Made by a program: the position numbers and the translations under genes
Notes under the pieces: generated by a model
Told to the model about the DNA's origin: nothing
Seen by the model: only the letters and a program-made list of their open reading frames with translations
Database searches by the model: none
Shown: piece after piece, positions 17,315 through 23,553 of the stretch
Layout of the letters: each line of letters begins with the position of its first letter
Position numbering within the stretch: the first letter of the stretch is position 1
Source: Opitutia bacterium UBA6410
GTDB taxonomy: Bacteria; Verrucomicrobiota; Verrucomicrobiia; Opitutales; Intestinicryptomonadaceae
NCBI GenBank assembly: GCA_002437405.1
Contig: DJPO01000063.1
Span: 1-23,553 of the forward strand
Length of the DNA stretch: 23,553 nucleotides
Reading direction: 5' to 3'

Positions 17315-18708
17315 TTTTCGTCGGTTTCGGGAGCGTCCGCAATATTCGACGCCGTTTTGGGGGCGTCTGTTCCCGCTTTTTGCGTGCCGTTCAAGTCCCA
17401 GTCTGGGGTCATAAACGACGTGTCGGGGCGGTTTAGCGACCAGTCGGGGCCGAAATCGGGCGCGGGCGGGCGCGGCTTCGACTCCCTCCCGTAGTCGATA
17501 TATCCGTCGATGTGGTATTCCTCGCCCTCGTAGTATTCGGGATTGTATTCCTCGACAATATTGGGGTCGTAGCCGTCGGGAAGCTGGTAGTGGGAGCGGT
17601 CGATTTCGCCGTATTCGGCTTCGGGCGGCTGGGGCTCGGAAGTCGGATAGGTCGGGTCGGGCGAGGCGTTTTCCGCCTCCTCCGCCTCTCGTTCGGCGAT
17701 GCGTTCGCGCGCGACCTGCTTGGCGTATTCCCTGCGCTCGAGTTCGTCGCGCTCATCTTCGAGCCTTTCGCGTTCGGCTTCGCGGCGGAGCTTTTTGGCG
17801 CGCGCCTTTTCGCCGAGCCTGAGGGCGACTTCGTACATCAGGTAGAGCGGCAGAGTCAGCGAAACCTGCGTGATTGCGTCGGGCGGGGTGATTACCGTCG
17901 CGAAAATCAGAATGAGCATAAACACGACCCTTCGGTTGCCCTTCAGCCATTTCGCGTTCAGCGCGCCAACGTATATTAAAATGAACTCGAGCAGCGGAAG
18001 TTCGAAAGTCACCCCGACTGCCATTGTCAGGAAAATCACCATACTATAATAGGACTGCGCGTCGGGGAACATCTCCAGCTGCATTCCCTGCGACATCCAC
18101 GACATAAACGCCAACCCCATCGGCAGCATAAAGAAGAACGCGAAGCACACCCCTACGGCGAAGAGGAAAATCGCCGCGATAATCCCCGGCCGCAACATCG
18201 CAAGCTCCTCTTTTTTAAGCCCGGGGGCTACGAAGCGCGCGATGAAGTAGAACGCCGCGGGCAGCGACAGCCCCAGCGCGCCCAAAAAGCCGACGTAAAA
18301 GTACACGATAATCGGGGTCGTGAAGGACATCGAGCGCAGCTTGATGTCCGCGTACCACGAATTGTCGGGCTTTTTATCCTTGAATAATACAATGGAGTCG
18401 TCTTTCGGCTCGATGAAAAACGGGCCCGTCTTTTCGCTTTTTCCGCCGTTTTCGGCGACGAGGTAGACTGGGCCGATTCGCTCGGTTTTAACGTCTACGA
18501 CCTGCTCGGTGCCCGCCCACTTGGCGAGGATTTCCTTCGCCGAATTGAGCGGATAGAGCATCATCGAATTGAAGTAGTGGAAGAAAACCAGCACGAACAC
18601 GAGCGCGACCGCAAAGAACCCGAGGATTTTCAGCAAAACGAAACGCATTTCCTCGAGGTGTTCGAGGAAAGTCATTTCGGAGGGGTCGTTTTGGCTTTCG
18701 TCGTCCAT
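17311..18708 (-). CDS. tatC: Sec-independent protein translocase TatC with long C-terminal tail
   Basis: Core membrane subunit of the twin-arginine translocase, which binds the RR signal peptide and exports folded proteins. Family motifs are MTFLEHLEEMR (12-22), the N-terminal RR-binding segment; FVAPGLKKEE (159-168); FELPLLEF (235-242) with the conserved Glu; and TPPD (274-277) followed by LPLYLMYE. Six membrane helices lie within 1-297. The first periplasmic loop is longer than usual (about 60-125). Beyond residue 300, where most TatC proteins end, is a tail of some 165 residues: a charged coiled-coil-like Glu/Arg stretch (300-347), then a Pro/Tyr/Asp-rich segment probably in the cytoplasm. 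The ATG directly follows the pheT TAA with no gap and no ribosome site, so it is coupled to pheT. tatA/tatB are not in the window. Confidence 0.94.
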   Translation of the reverse strand: MDDESQNDPSEMTFLEHLEEMRFVLLKILGFFAVALVFVLVFFHYFNSMMLYPLNSAKEILAKWAGTEQVVDVKTERIGPVYLVAENGGKSEKTGPFFIEPKDDSIVLFKDKKPDNSWYADIKLRSMSFTTPIIVYFYVGFLGALGLSLPAAFYFIARFVAPGLKKEELAMLRPGIIAAIFLFAVGVCFAFFFMLPMGLAFMSWMSQGMQLEMFPDAQSYYSMVIFLTMAVGVTFELPLLEFILIYVGALNAKWLKGNRRVVFMLILIFATVITPPDAITQVSLTLPLYLMYEVALRLGEKARAKKLRREAERERLEDERDELERREYAKQVARERIAEREAEEAENASPDPTYPTSEPQPPEAEYGEIDRSHYQLPDGYDPNIVEEYNPEYYEGEEYHIDGYIDYGRESKPRPPAPDFGPDWSLNRPDTSFMTPDWDLNGTQKAGTDAPKTASNIADAPETDEK

Positions 18709-21159
18709 TTACGCAATGCGCAGCTTGCGCTTTTTGGAGAGCTCTTCGCAGATTGCGTCGAAGACCTTGTTGACCTCTTCGGTTTGGAGGGTCTTTTCTT
18801 CGGAGCGGAAGCGCAGGGCGTAGGCGATGCTCTTCGATCCTTCGGGGACTCCCTTGCCGCGGTAGATGTCGAAAATGTCGCAGGATTCGAGCTCGAAACC
18901 CGCGCCCTTGATTTTCTGTTTCGCGACTTTGAGAATGTCGTTTGTGATGTCCTTGGCGTTTTCGGATTCGTCCGCGATTACCGCGAGGTCGCGCGAAGAG
19001 GGCGGGAACGTCGAAAAGCTCTTGAATTTTTCGGCGGACTTTTTGCGCGCCGCAACGTCCGCGCGGAATGCGATTTCGCCCGCCCAGACGATTTTGTCGA
19101 TGCCGCGCTCGCGCAGGTGCGCCACGGATACCGCGCCGAAACGAATCCTAAAGCCCTCGCGCTTTTCCGAGCCGCAGCCCGCCGCGAAGTCGGCTTCCCA
19201 GAGCGGTTCGCCCTCGACTTTCGAGAAGTCGAGCCTCGAGGCGTCCACCCCGAGAATCGAGAGCAGGTCGCCCGCCAAGCGTTTTGCGCCGTAGAAATCG
19301 GCGGGCGCGGGCTTGCGCCAGTTCGTCTTTTCGGCGTCGGCTACGAGCACGAAAGCGGTTGCCGAAAGTTCGGCGATTTCGCCCTTGTCGTCCGCCGCGA
19401 AAATCTCGCCGTTTTCGAAGAAGCCCGTGAAGCCGTTTGCGTTCGAGAGGTTTGTCGAAACCGTGTCGAGCAGTCCGTCGATAAGCGACGCGCGAAGGCT
19501 GTCTTGCTCCGAAGTCAGCGGGTTGGAGAGCTTGAGGAACTGGGCGTTTTTATAGAGGGCGGTCTGTTTTGCGCTGTCCTTGAGAGAGTAGTTTTGGCAC
19601 TCGTTCAGCCCGCGCGAGCAGAGGTAGTCGGCGGCGGCGCAGTTGTATTTGAAGAGCGGGTCGTCGTCGCGCAAAAGCGTCTGAGAGACGAGCGGGGTTT
19701 CGGGGATTCTGTCCGAACCTATCATTCTGACGTATTCTTCGACCAAGTCTATCGGGCGGTCTACGTCGCTTCTGAAAGTCGGCACGTTGACCTTCCAGAC
19801 GCCCTCAGATTTCGCCTCCACGCCGAATCCGAGCGATGTGAAAACTTTTTCGATTTCGGCGGCGTCGGCGGCAAAGCCGATGTTGTTTTCGATGTATTTT
19901 TGTGAAATTTCGATTTCGCGGGCTTGGCGGGGCATTGCGCCCTGCAGGCACGCGGTTTCGACGATTTCGCCGCCGGCGGTCTCGACAATCAGGTCGGCTG
20001 CGCGGCGCGCGGCTTCGAGCGTTCCGCAGGGGTCTACGTCGCGCGCAAAGCGGTAGGAGGAGTCGGTGTGTATCGAGTACTTGCGGCTTGTGGCGCGGAT
20101 ATTGCCGGGGTTGAAGTAGGCGGCTTCAATCACCACGTCCGCGGTGTCGTCTTCGACTTCCGAATTCAGCCCGCCCATAACGCCAGCCATTGCCACTGCG
20201 CCTTCGGCGTCGCAAATCAATGTAACGTCGGAGGAAAGCGTGTAAATTTTTTCGTCGAGCGTCTGGATTTTTTCGCCGTTTTCCGCCTTGCGCACGACGA
20301 TTTTTTTGCCGCGGATTTTGCGGGCGTCGAACGCGTGCAGGGGCTGCCCGTATTCCATCAAAACGTAGTTCGTGACGTCCACGACATTATTTATGGAGCG
20401 CAGACCGACGGATTCCAAGTCGCGGCGCAGCCATTCGGGGGACGGGGCGATTTTCACGCCCTTTATCGAGACCGCGTTGTACATCGGGCAGTCGGGCGTG
20501 TCGAGCTCGACCGATTCCAGAAGTCCGCCAACGGGCGTCTTTTCGTATTTCGGCGCGTATTTGAGTTCGGGCTTTTTCAGTTCGCGCCCGAATTTGGCGG
20601 CGAGCTCGCGCGCGATGCCGATGTGGCTTAGGCAGTCGCCGCGGTTTGCGGTAAGCTCGATTTCAAAAACCGTGTCGGAGTCGGTGAAAACGTCGTTGAT
20701 GGGCGTGCCGATTTCGGGGCGGTCTTGGAGGATTAGCAGCCCCGCGTGATCCTGCCCGAGCCCGATTTCGCGCGCGGAGCACATCATGCCGTTGCTCTGG
20801 ATTCCGCGGAGTTTCGAGAGCTTGATTTCAAATACCTTGCCGTCTTCGGTCGGGAGTTTCGCCCCGATTAGCGCGACGGGCACTCTGTCGCCGACTTTGT
20901 AGTTGGACGCGCCGCAGACGATTTGAATCGGGTCGGCGGCGGGGTCTACTTTCACCATGCAGACGCCGAGGTGGTCGGAGTCGGGGTGGGGGTCGCGGCT
21001 GAGGATTTCGCCGACAACCACATGGTCGAGCTGTTTCAATCCCGTAGTTTCGACGCTTTCGACCTCCAAGCCGAGCATCGGCAGGGCTTCGGCGATTTGC
21101 TCCGCCGTGATTCCGTCGAGATTTACGTATTTATTCAACCATTTCAAACTTGCTTTCAT
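18709..21159 (-). CDS. pheT: Phenylalanine--tRNA ligase beta subunit
   Basis: Beta chain of the alpha2-beta2 phenylalanyl-tRNA synthetase, which charges tRNA-Phe in the cytosol; 816 residues, close to the usual 790-800. It starts MKASLKWLNKYVNL. An EMAP-type tRNA-binding domain follows (about 40-150: HVVVGEILSRDPHPDSDHL, IVCGASNYKVGD, LRGIQSNGMMCSAREIGL). Next come the B3/B4 editing region (ELTANRGDCLSHIGIARELA; MEYGQPLHAFDARKI) and B5. At the C-terminus is the ferredoxin-like anticodon-binding domain (FSTFPPSSRDLAVIADE to the end). The gap from pheS is 18 bases and holds a strong AAGGAGG site. Its stop is immediately followed by the tatC ATG. Confidence 0.97.
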   Translation of the reverse strand: MKASLKWLNKYVNLDGITAEQIAEALPMLGLEVESVETTGLKQLDHVVVGEILSRDPHPDSDHLGVCMVKVDPAADPIQIVCGASNYKVGDRVPVALIGAKLPTEDGKVFEIKLSKLRGIQSNGMMCSAREIGLGQDHAGLLILQDRPEIGTPINDVFTDSDTVFEIELTANRGDCLSHIGIARELAAKFGRELKKPELKYAPKYEKTPVGGLLESVELDTPDCPMYNAVSIKGVKIAPSPEWLRRDLESVGLRSINNVVDVTNYVLMEYGQPLHAFDARKIRGKKIVVRKAENGEKIQTLDEKIYTLSSDVTLICDAEGAVAMAGVMGGLNSEVEDDTADVVIEAAYFNPGNIRATSRKYSIHTDSSYRFARDVDPCGTLEAARRAADLIVETAGGEIVETACLQGAMPRQAREIEISQKYIENNIGFAADAAEIEKVFTSLGFGVEAKSEGVWKVNVPTFRSDVDRPIDLVEEYVRMIGSDRIPETPLVSQTLLRDDDPLFKYNCAAADYLCSRGLNECQNYSLKDSAKQTALYKNAQFLKLSNPLTSEQDSLRASLIDGLLDTVSTNLSNANGFTGFFENGEIFAADDKGEIAELSATAFVLVADAEKTNWRKPAPADFYGAKRLAGDLLSILGVDASRLDFSKVEGEPLWEADFAAGCGSEKREGFRIRFGAVSVAHLRERGIDKIVWAGEIAFRADVAARKKSAEKFKSFSTFPPSSRDLAVIADESENAKDITNDILKVAKQKIKGAGFELESCDIFDIYRGKGVPEGSKSIAYALRFRSEEKTLQTEEVNKVFDAICEELSKKRKLRIA

Positions 21160-21177
21160 AAAAATGTTCCTCCTTTT

Positions 21178-22224
21178 TTAGCGTGTGCGGAATTGGCGCA
21201 GGAAGCGCACGTCGTTCGTGTAGAAGTGGCGGATGTCGTCGATGGAGTGCATTAGCATCGCGACTCTCTCGACGCCCAAGCCGAACGCGTATCCGCTGTA
21301 AACGTCGGGGTCGAGACCCACGTTTTTGAGGACGTTGGGGTCTACCATTCCGCAGCCCATTATTTCAATCCATCTGTTGCTGAGTCTGCCGATGTCCGAG
21401 CTCATAAAATCGACTTCAAAGCTCGGTTCGGTGAACGGGAAGAAGCTCGGGCGTAGGCGCGTTTTCGCGGATTTGCCGAAGAGGTTTTTGAATAGGTAGT
21501 CGAGAATCGCCTTCAGGTCGGTGAGCCTTACGCCCCTGTCGATGCACAGACACTCGATTTGGTGGAAGTTCGCCGAGTGCGTGGCGTCGACGGTGTCGCG
21601 GCGGAATGCGCGCCCAGGAGCCATAATCCTAATCGGCGCGCCCTCCTTCATCATCGCGCGGATTTGGACACTCGATGTGTGGCTGCGCAAAAGATACAGT
21701 TCGTCCGCGTGCTTGGAGACGTTCGAAGACTTCGCGTCGGCGGGCATAAAGAGCGTGTCCTGCGCGTCGCGGGCGGGGTGGTTCGCGGGGGTATTGAGGG
21801 CGTCGAAACAGTACCATTCGGTTTCGAGGTCGGAAGCTTCGGCAACTGTAAAGCCCGCGCGCTTGAAGATGTCGCAGATTTTGCGGATTGTCAGCGAAAG
21901 CGGGTGGAGCGTTCCGCGCTGTGCGTCGTAGGGGGGCAGGGAGAGGTCGGGCTTTTCGCCGAGAGCCTTTGCCATTTCGGCGTTTTCGATTCTGTTGTAC
22001 GCTTCGGCGATGAGCGGCTCGATTTGCGATTTCGCAAGGTTTATGAGCTTGCCGACGACGGGGCGCTGCGCCTTGTCGAGCGTCGGAATGGTTTTCATCA
22101 CCGCCGTGAGTTCGCCTTTCGGGCCGGTTATGGAGGCGGAAATTTCCGCAACTTCGGTTTTGGTTTTCGCCGCGGGAAGGGCGGATTTTGCCCTCTCCAA
22201 AATTTCGTTGATTTTGCTTTCCAT
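21178..22224 (-). CDS. pheS: Phenylalanine--tRNA ligase alpha subunit
   Basis: Catalytic class II chain of phenylalanyl-tRNA synthetase, 348 residues as usual for the bacterial family. The N-terminal coiled coil (1-90) binds tRNA. The catalytic core has HPARDAQDTLF near motif 1 (149-159), motif 2 around HTSSVQIRAMM and APGRAFRRD (182-210), the substrate-pocket segment FFPFTEPSFEVDF, and motif 3 GLGVERVAML (315-324). No clear Shine-Dalgarno precedes the ATG at 22222-22224. A terminator after rplT (22716-22747) and about 540 bases without a gene suggest its own promoter in that gap, but I could not place one. No T-box or Phe-rich leader was recognised. It heads the coupled set pheS-pheT-tatC-transporter. 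Confidence 0.97.
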   Translation of the reverse strand: MESKINEILERAKSALPAAKTKTEVAEISASITGPKGELTAVMKTIPTLDKAQRPVVGKLINLAKSQIEPLIAEAYNRIENAEMAKALGEKPDLSLPPYDAQRGTLHPLSLTIRKICDIFKRAGFTVAEASDLETEWYCFDALNTPANHPARDAQDTLFMPADAKSSNVSKHADELYLLRSHTSSVQIRAMMKEGAPIRIMAPGRAFRRDTVDATHSANFHQIECLCIDRGVRLTDLKAILDYLFKNLFGKSAKTRLRPSFFPFTEPSFEVDFMSSDIGRLSNRWIEIMGCGMVDPNVLKNVGLDPDVYSGYAFGLGVERVAMLMHSIDDIRHFYTNDVRFLRQFRTR

Positions 22225-22715
22225 AATAAAAAATGTCGTACTTGCGCGGATTCCCGATTTTCGCCGAATCCCCGCCGTTATTTAAATACTGAAGTCAAAA
22301 ATTTTTCGGAGAAATAGGCAACTCTTTTCTTTCCCCAAAAACCAAAGAAAATGCCGCCGCGAAAGTTTTCCGATTTTGTCGGAAATTTTTTTCGGGGTAG
22401 CGGGGATTTTTTGCGGTGAAAGGCAGGGCGGCGGAGATTTTGCGGCGGGCGCGCTTGGAAAAAAAACTTGGCGGGGGTGTGGAAATATCGAAAGTCGCAA
22501 AAGAGGCAGTTGCTGGGGCGGGAACGGCAGAAATCGCACAAAAAGTGGCGGATAGGCGGGAATGTCTGAGGTAGCGCGGGGGGCTTGCCGTCCAAAAAAT
22601 CGCGGAGGGGGCAAGGCGGTTGTTGTCCGAAAAGTCGTAGAGAGGGGGAAAGAAAGTTGGTTATCGCCCGAAAAGTTGTTCTGCGTGCGAAAAAATGCCC
22701 CGATACGGACAAACA
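22225..22715. other. Long gap upstream of pheS, no gene seen
   Basis: The two overlapping minus-strand open frames here (22278-22712 and 22282-22716) are low-complexity Phe/Pro-rich and have no family features. I do not believe either is a gene. The right half carries loosely repeated blocks of the type ACTTTTCGGRC (minus strand) at about 22666-22676, 22624-22634, 22590-22600 and 22538-22548, each followed by a C-rich stretch. The pheS promoter and leader must lie in this gap unless pheS depends on read-through from rplT. Confidence 0.5.
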
Positions 22716-22747
22716 AAAAAACGCTTCCCGAATCGGAAAGCGTTTTT
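22716..22747 (-). terminator. Rho-independent terminator after rplT
   Basis: On the minus strand AAAACGCTT-TCCG, loop ATT, CGGG-AAGCGTT gives a near-perfect stem followed by seven T. It sits about 16 bases past the rplT stop codon. It should separate rpmI-rplT transcription from pheST. Confidence 0.85.
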
Positions 22748-22763
22748 AGGATTTTGTAAAAGA

Positions 22764-23123
22764 CTACTTTTTGATGGAGTCGATAACCTTCTTAACGAGG
22801 ACGTTGAAAGAAGCTTCGTCGTTGATAGCCAACTCGGAGAGCTGTTTTCTGTCAAGCTCGATGTTGAGGTTTTTGAGAGCGCCCATAAATACGCTGTACT
22901 TGAGACCAGCGGCGCGGCACGCAACATTGATTCTGGTAATCCAGAGGCTGCGGAATTCGCGGCGGCGCACTCTGCGGTCGCGGTAGGCATATTTGCCTGC
23001 GTGTTTAACGGCGTCTTTCGCGTAGCGGAAGAGGCGCGACTTGTTGCCGAAATAGCCTCTTGCCGACTTCAGTGTACGCAATCTGCGTTTGCGCGACGCA
23101 ACTGAACTTGTTACTCTTGGCAT
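22764..23123 (-). CDS. rplT: 50S ribosomal protein L20
   Basis: L20 binds 23S rRNA early in assembly of the large subunit. The frame is open from 23171 but the true start is the ATG at 23121-23123 (MPRVTSSVASRKRR), which gives 119 residues, the normal size, and has AAGGAG seven bases upstream. The family core YAYRDRRVRRREFRSLWITR and RINVACR is intact. The basic N-terminal arm (MPRV...RKRRLRTLKSARGYFG) is typical. rpmI lies 82 bases upstream. In many bacteria L20 represses its own operon through the leader; whether the spacer 23124-23205 serves that here is not shown. Confidence 0.97.
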   Translation of the reverse strand: MPRVTSSVASRKRRLRTLKSARGYFGNKSRLFRYAKDAVKHAGKYAYRDRRVRRREFRSLWITRINVACRAAGLKYSVFMGALKNLNIELDRKQLSELAINDEASFNVLVKKVIDSIKK

Positions 23124-23205
23124 GTTTGTATCTCCTTGATAATATTTTAGTCGCCTGGGGGTCGCCTTCACCCTTGCGGCGTAGTTTCTTTCGATGCTTT
23201 AAGAA

Positions 23206-23397
23206 TTAGGCAAAGGGAACGGCCTTTTTGACCATTGCCGCGATGCCGGCGGACGCGTGCTTGTCCTGACCCATGGCGCGCTTTTGCTTGATGCTCTTGG
23301 CACTGAGCAAGTGGCGCTTACCGGGGCTGCGACGCAGTACTTTGCCCGAAGCCGTAATCTTGAAGCGTTTTGTGATGGATTTCTTAGTCTTTTGCAT
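23206..23397 (-). CDS. rpmI: 50S ribosomal protein L35
   Basis: Small basic protein of the large ribosomal subunit, 63 residues (family 60-66). It shows the family pattern MQKTKKSITKRFKITASGK, then RRSPGKRHLLSAKS, and KKAVPFA at the end. It precedes rplT, the conserved order rpmI-rplT. infC, often the first gene of this operon, is not directly upstream in the 156 bases that remain, so rpmI may start the transcript. The ribosome site is weak (AAAGAA close to the ATG). Confidence 0.96.
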   Translation of the reverse strand: MQKTKKSITKRFKITASGKVLRRSPGKRHLLSAKSIKQKRAMGQDKHASAGIAAMVKKAVPFA

Positions 23398-23419
23398 TTC
23401 TTTGTGGATTAAGAAAAAT

Positions 23420-23450
23420 CTAATAGAAAGAAAATTTTGAAGAGTGTAAA
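23420..23450 (-). promoter_or_regulatory. Possible promoter of rpmI-rplT
   Basis: On the minus strand TTTACA (23445-23450) is followed 19 bases later by TATTAG (23420-23425), about 23 bases before the rpmI ATG. The stretch is strongly AT-rich. The spacing is long by two bases, so this is only a suggestion. Confidence 0.3.
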
Positions 23451-23489
23451 GAAAATTTTACTCCAGTGCGGAAGTTTTTTTGGGGCGCG

Positions 23490-23552
23490 TGAAAGCGGCA
23501 GTGCCGCCTCCATTGAAGGGGCAAGCCCCTTACGGCGATTTGCTACGCAAAT
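23490..23552. repeat. Run of three small hairpins upstream of rpmI
   Basis: In a row stand GCGGC-AGT-GCCGC, GGGG-CAAG-CCCC and ATTTGC-TAC-GCAAAT (23538-23552). The last has the same GC-TAC-GC core as hairpins at 408-469 and 836-850. No gene is seen in 23451-23553. The array may go on past the window end. Confidence 0.5.
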
Positions 23553-23553
23553 T

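Noticed and set aside
18577..19905. 442-codon plus-strand frame antisense to pheT and tatC
   Set aside because: It spans two genes with clear family motifs and shows only the mirror of their codon use.
22278..22716. Phe-rich open frame upstream of pheS as an attenuator leader peptide
   Set aside because: It is far too long for a leader peptide, Phe residues are scattered and come from T-rich repeats, and no paired antiterminator/terminator stems were found near the pheS start.

Overview
The window is bacterial chromosome. The gene set (GTP-type PEP carboxykinase, rpmI-rplT, pheST, tatC, a dipeptide ABC transporter, lipoproteins with clear lipoboxes, AAGGAG-type ribosome sites and TGA used as stop) suits a Gram-negative anaerobe or gut commensal. 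My guess is Verrucomicrobiota (Opitutae-like), but this rests on general protein character and is weakly held.

Layout. Positions 1-1295 hold no convincing gene. They carry a three-copy 29-bp repeat with an inverted arm (238-360) and several small hairpins that share a GC-TAC-GC core. A tRNA-Ser(UGA) follows on the minus strand (1296-1380) with a textbook terminator. A plus-strand lipoprotein (1530-3602) comes next; I cannot name it, but its middle looks like a trypsin-fold domain that has lost its catalytic His. It ends at a strong terminator.

Positions 3638-10858 are the accessory part. A 6.7-kb open frame (3960-10685) encodes a fragment of a phage or conjugative-element polyvalent protein: a DdrB/ParB-like nuclease domain, a polyvalent-associated domain, two ADP-ribosyltransferase-like domains, a probable Barnase/EndoU/RelE-like nuclease module and a long helical tail, with NPDIRWS-type separators between modules. 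Its true N-terminal part continues upstream in another frame (3799-3959), and its C-terminus ends abruptly in unrelated residues, so it appears to be a decayed piece of a larger protein with no other phage genes beside it. Degenerate repeats of 56-59 bp lie on both sides of it. Between it and the convergent pckG is a separate array of about three 118-123 bp tandem repeats whose joints form long hairpins; the last hairpin makes a bidirectional terminator.

From 11283 to the end all genes are on the minus strand. Reading in transcription order (high to low coordinates): rpmI and rplT (ribosomal proteins L35 and L20) end at a terminator. After about 540 bp without a gene come pheS and pheT (phenylalanyl-tRNA synthetase), tatC (twin-arginine translocase with an unusual long C-terminal tail), an oligopeptide-binding lipoprotein, a natural OppB-OppC permease fusion, and finally pckG. 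The joints pheT/tatC/binding protein/permease are 0, -4 and +4 bases, so these genes are almost certainly one translationally coupled operon. The transporter's ATPase genes are not in the window. pckG has its own good ribosome site and may be read through from the permease gene or have its own promoter.
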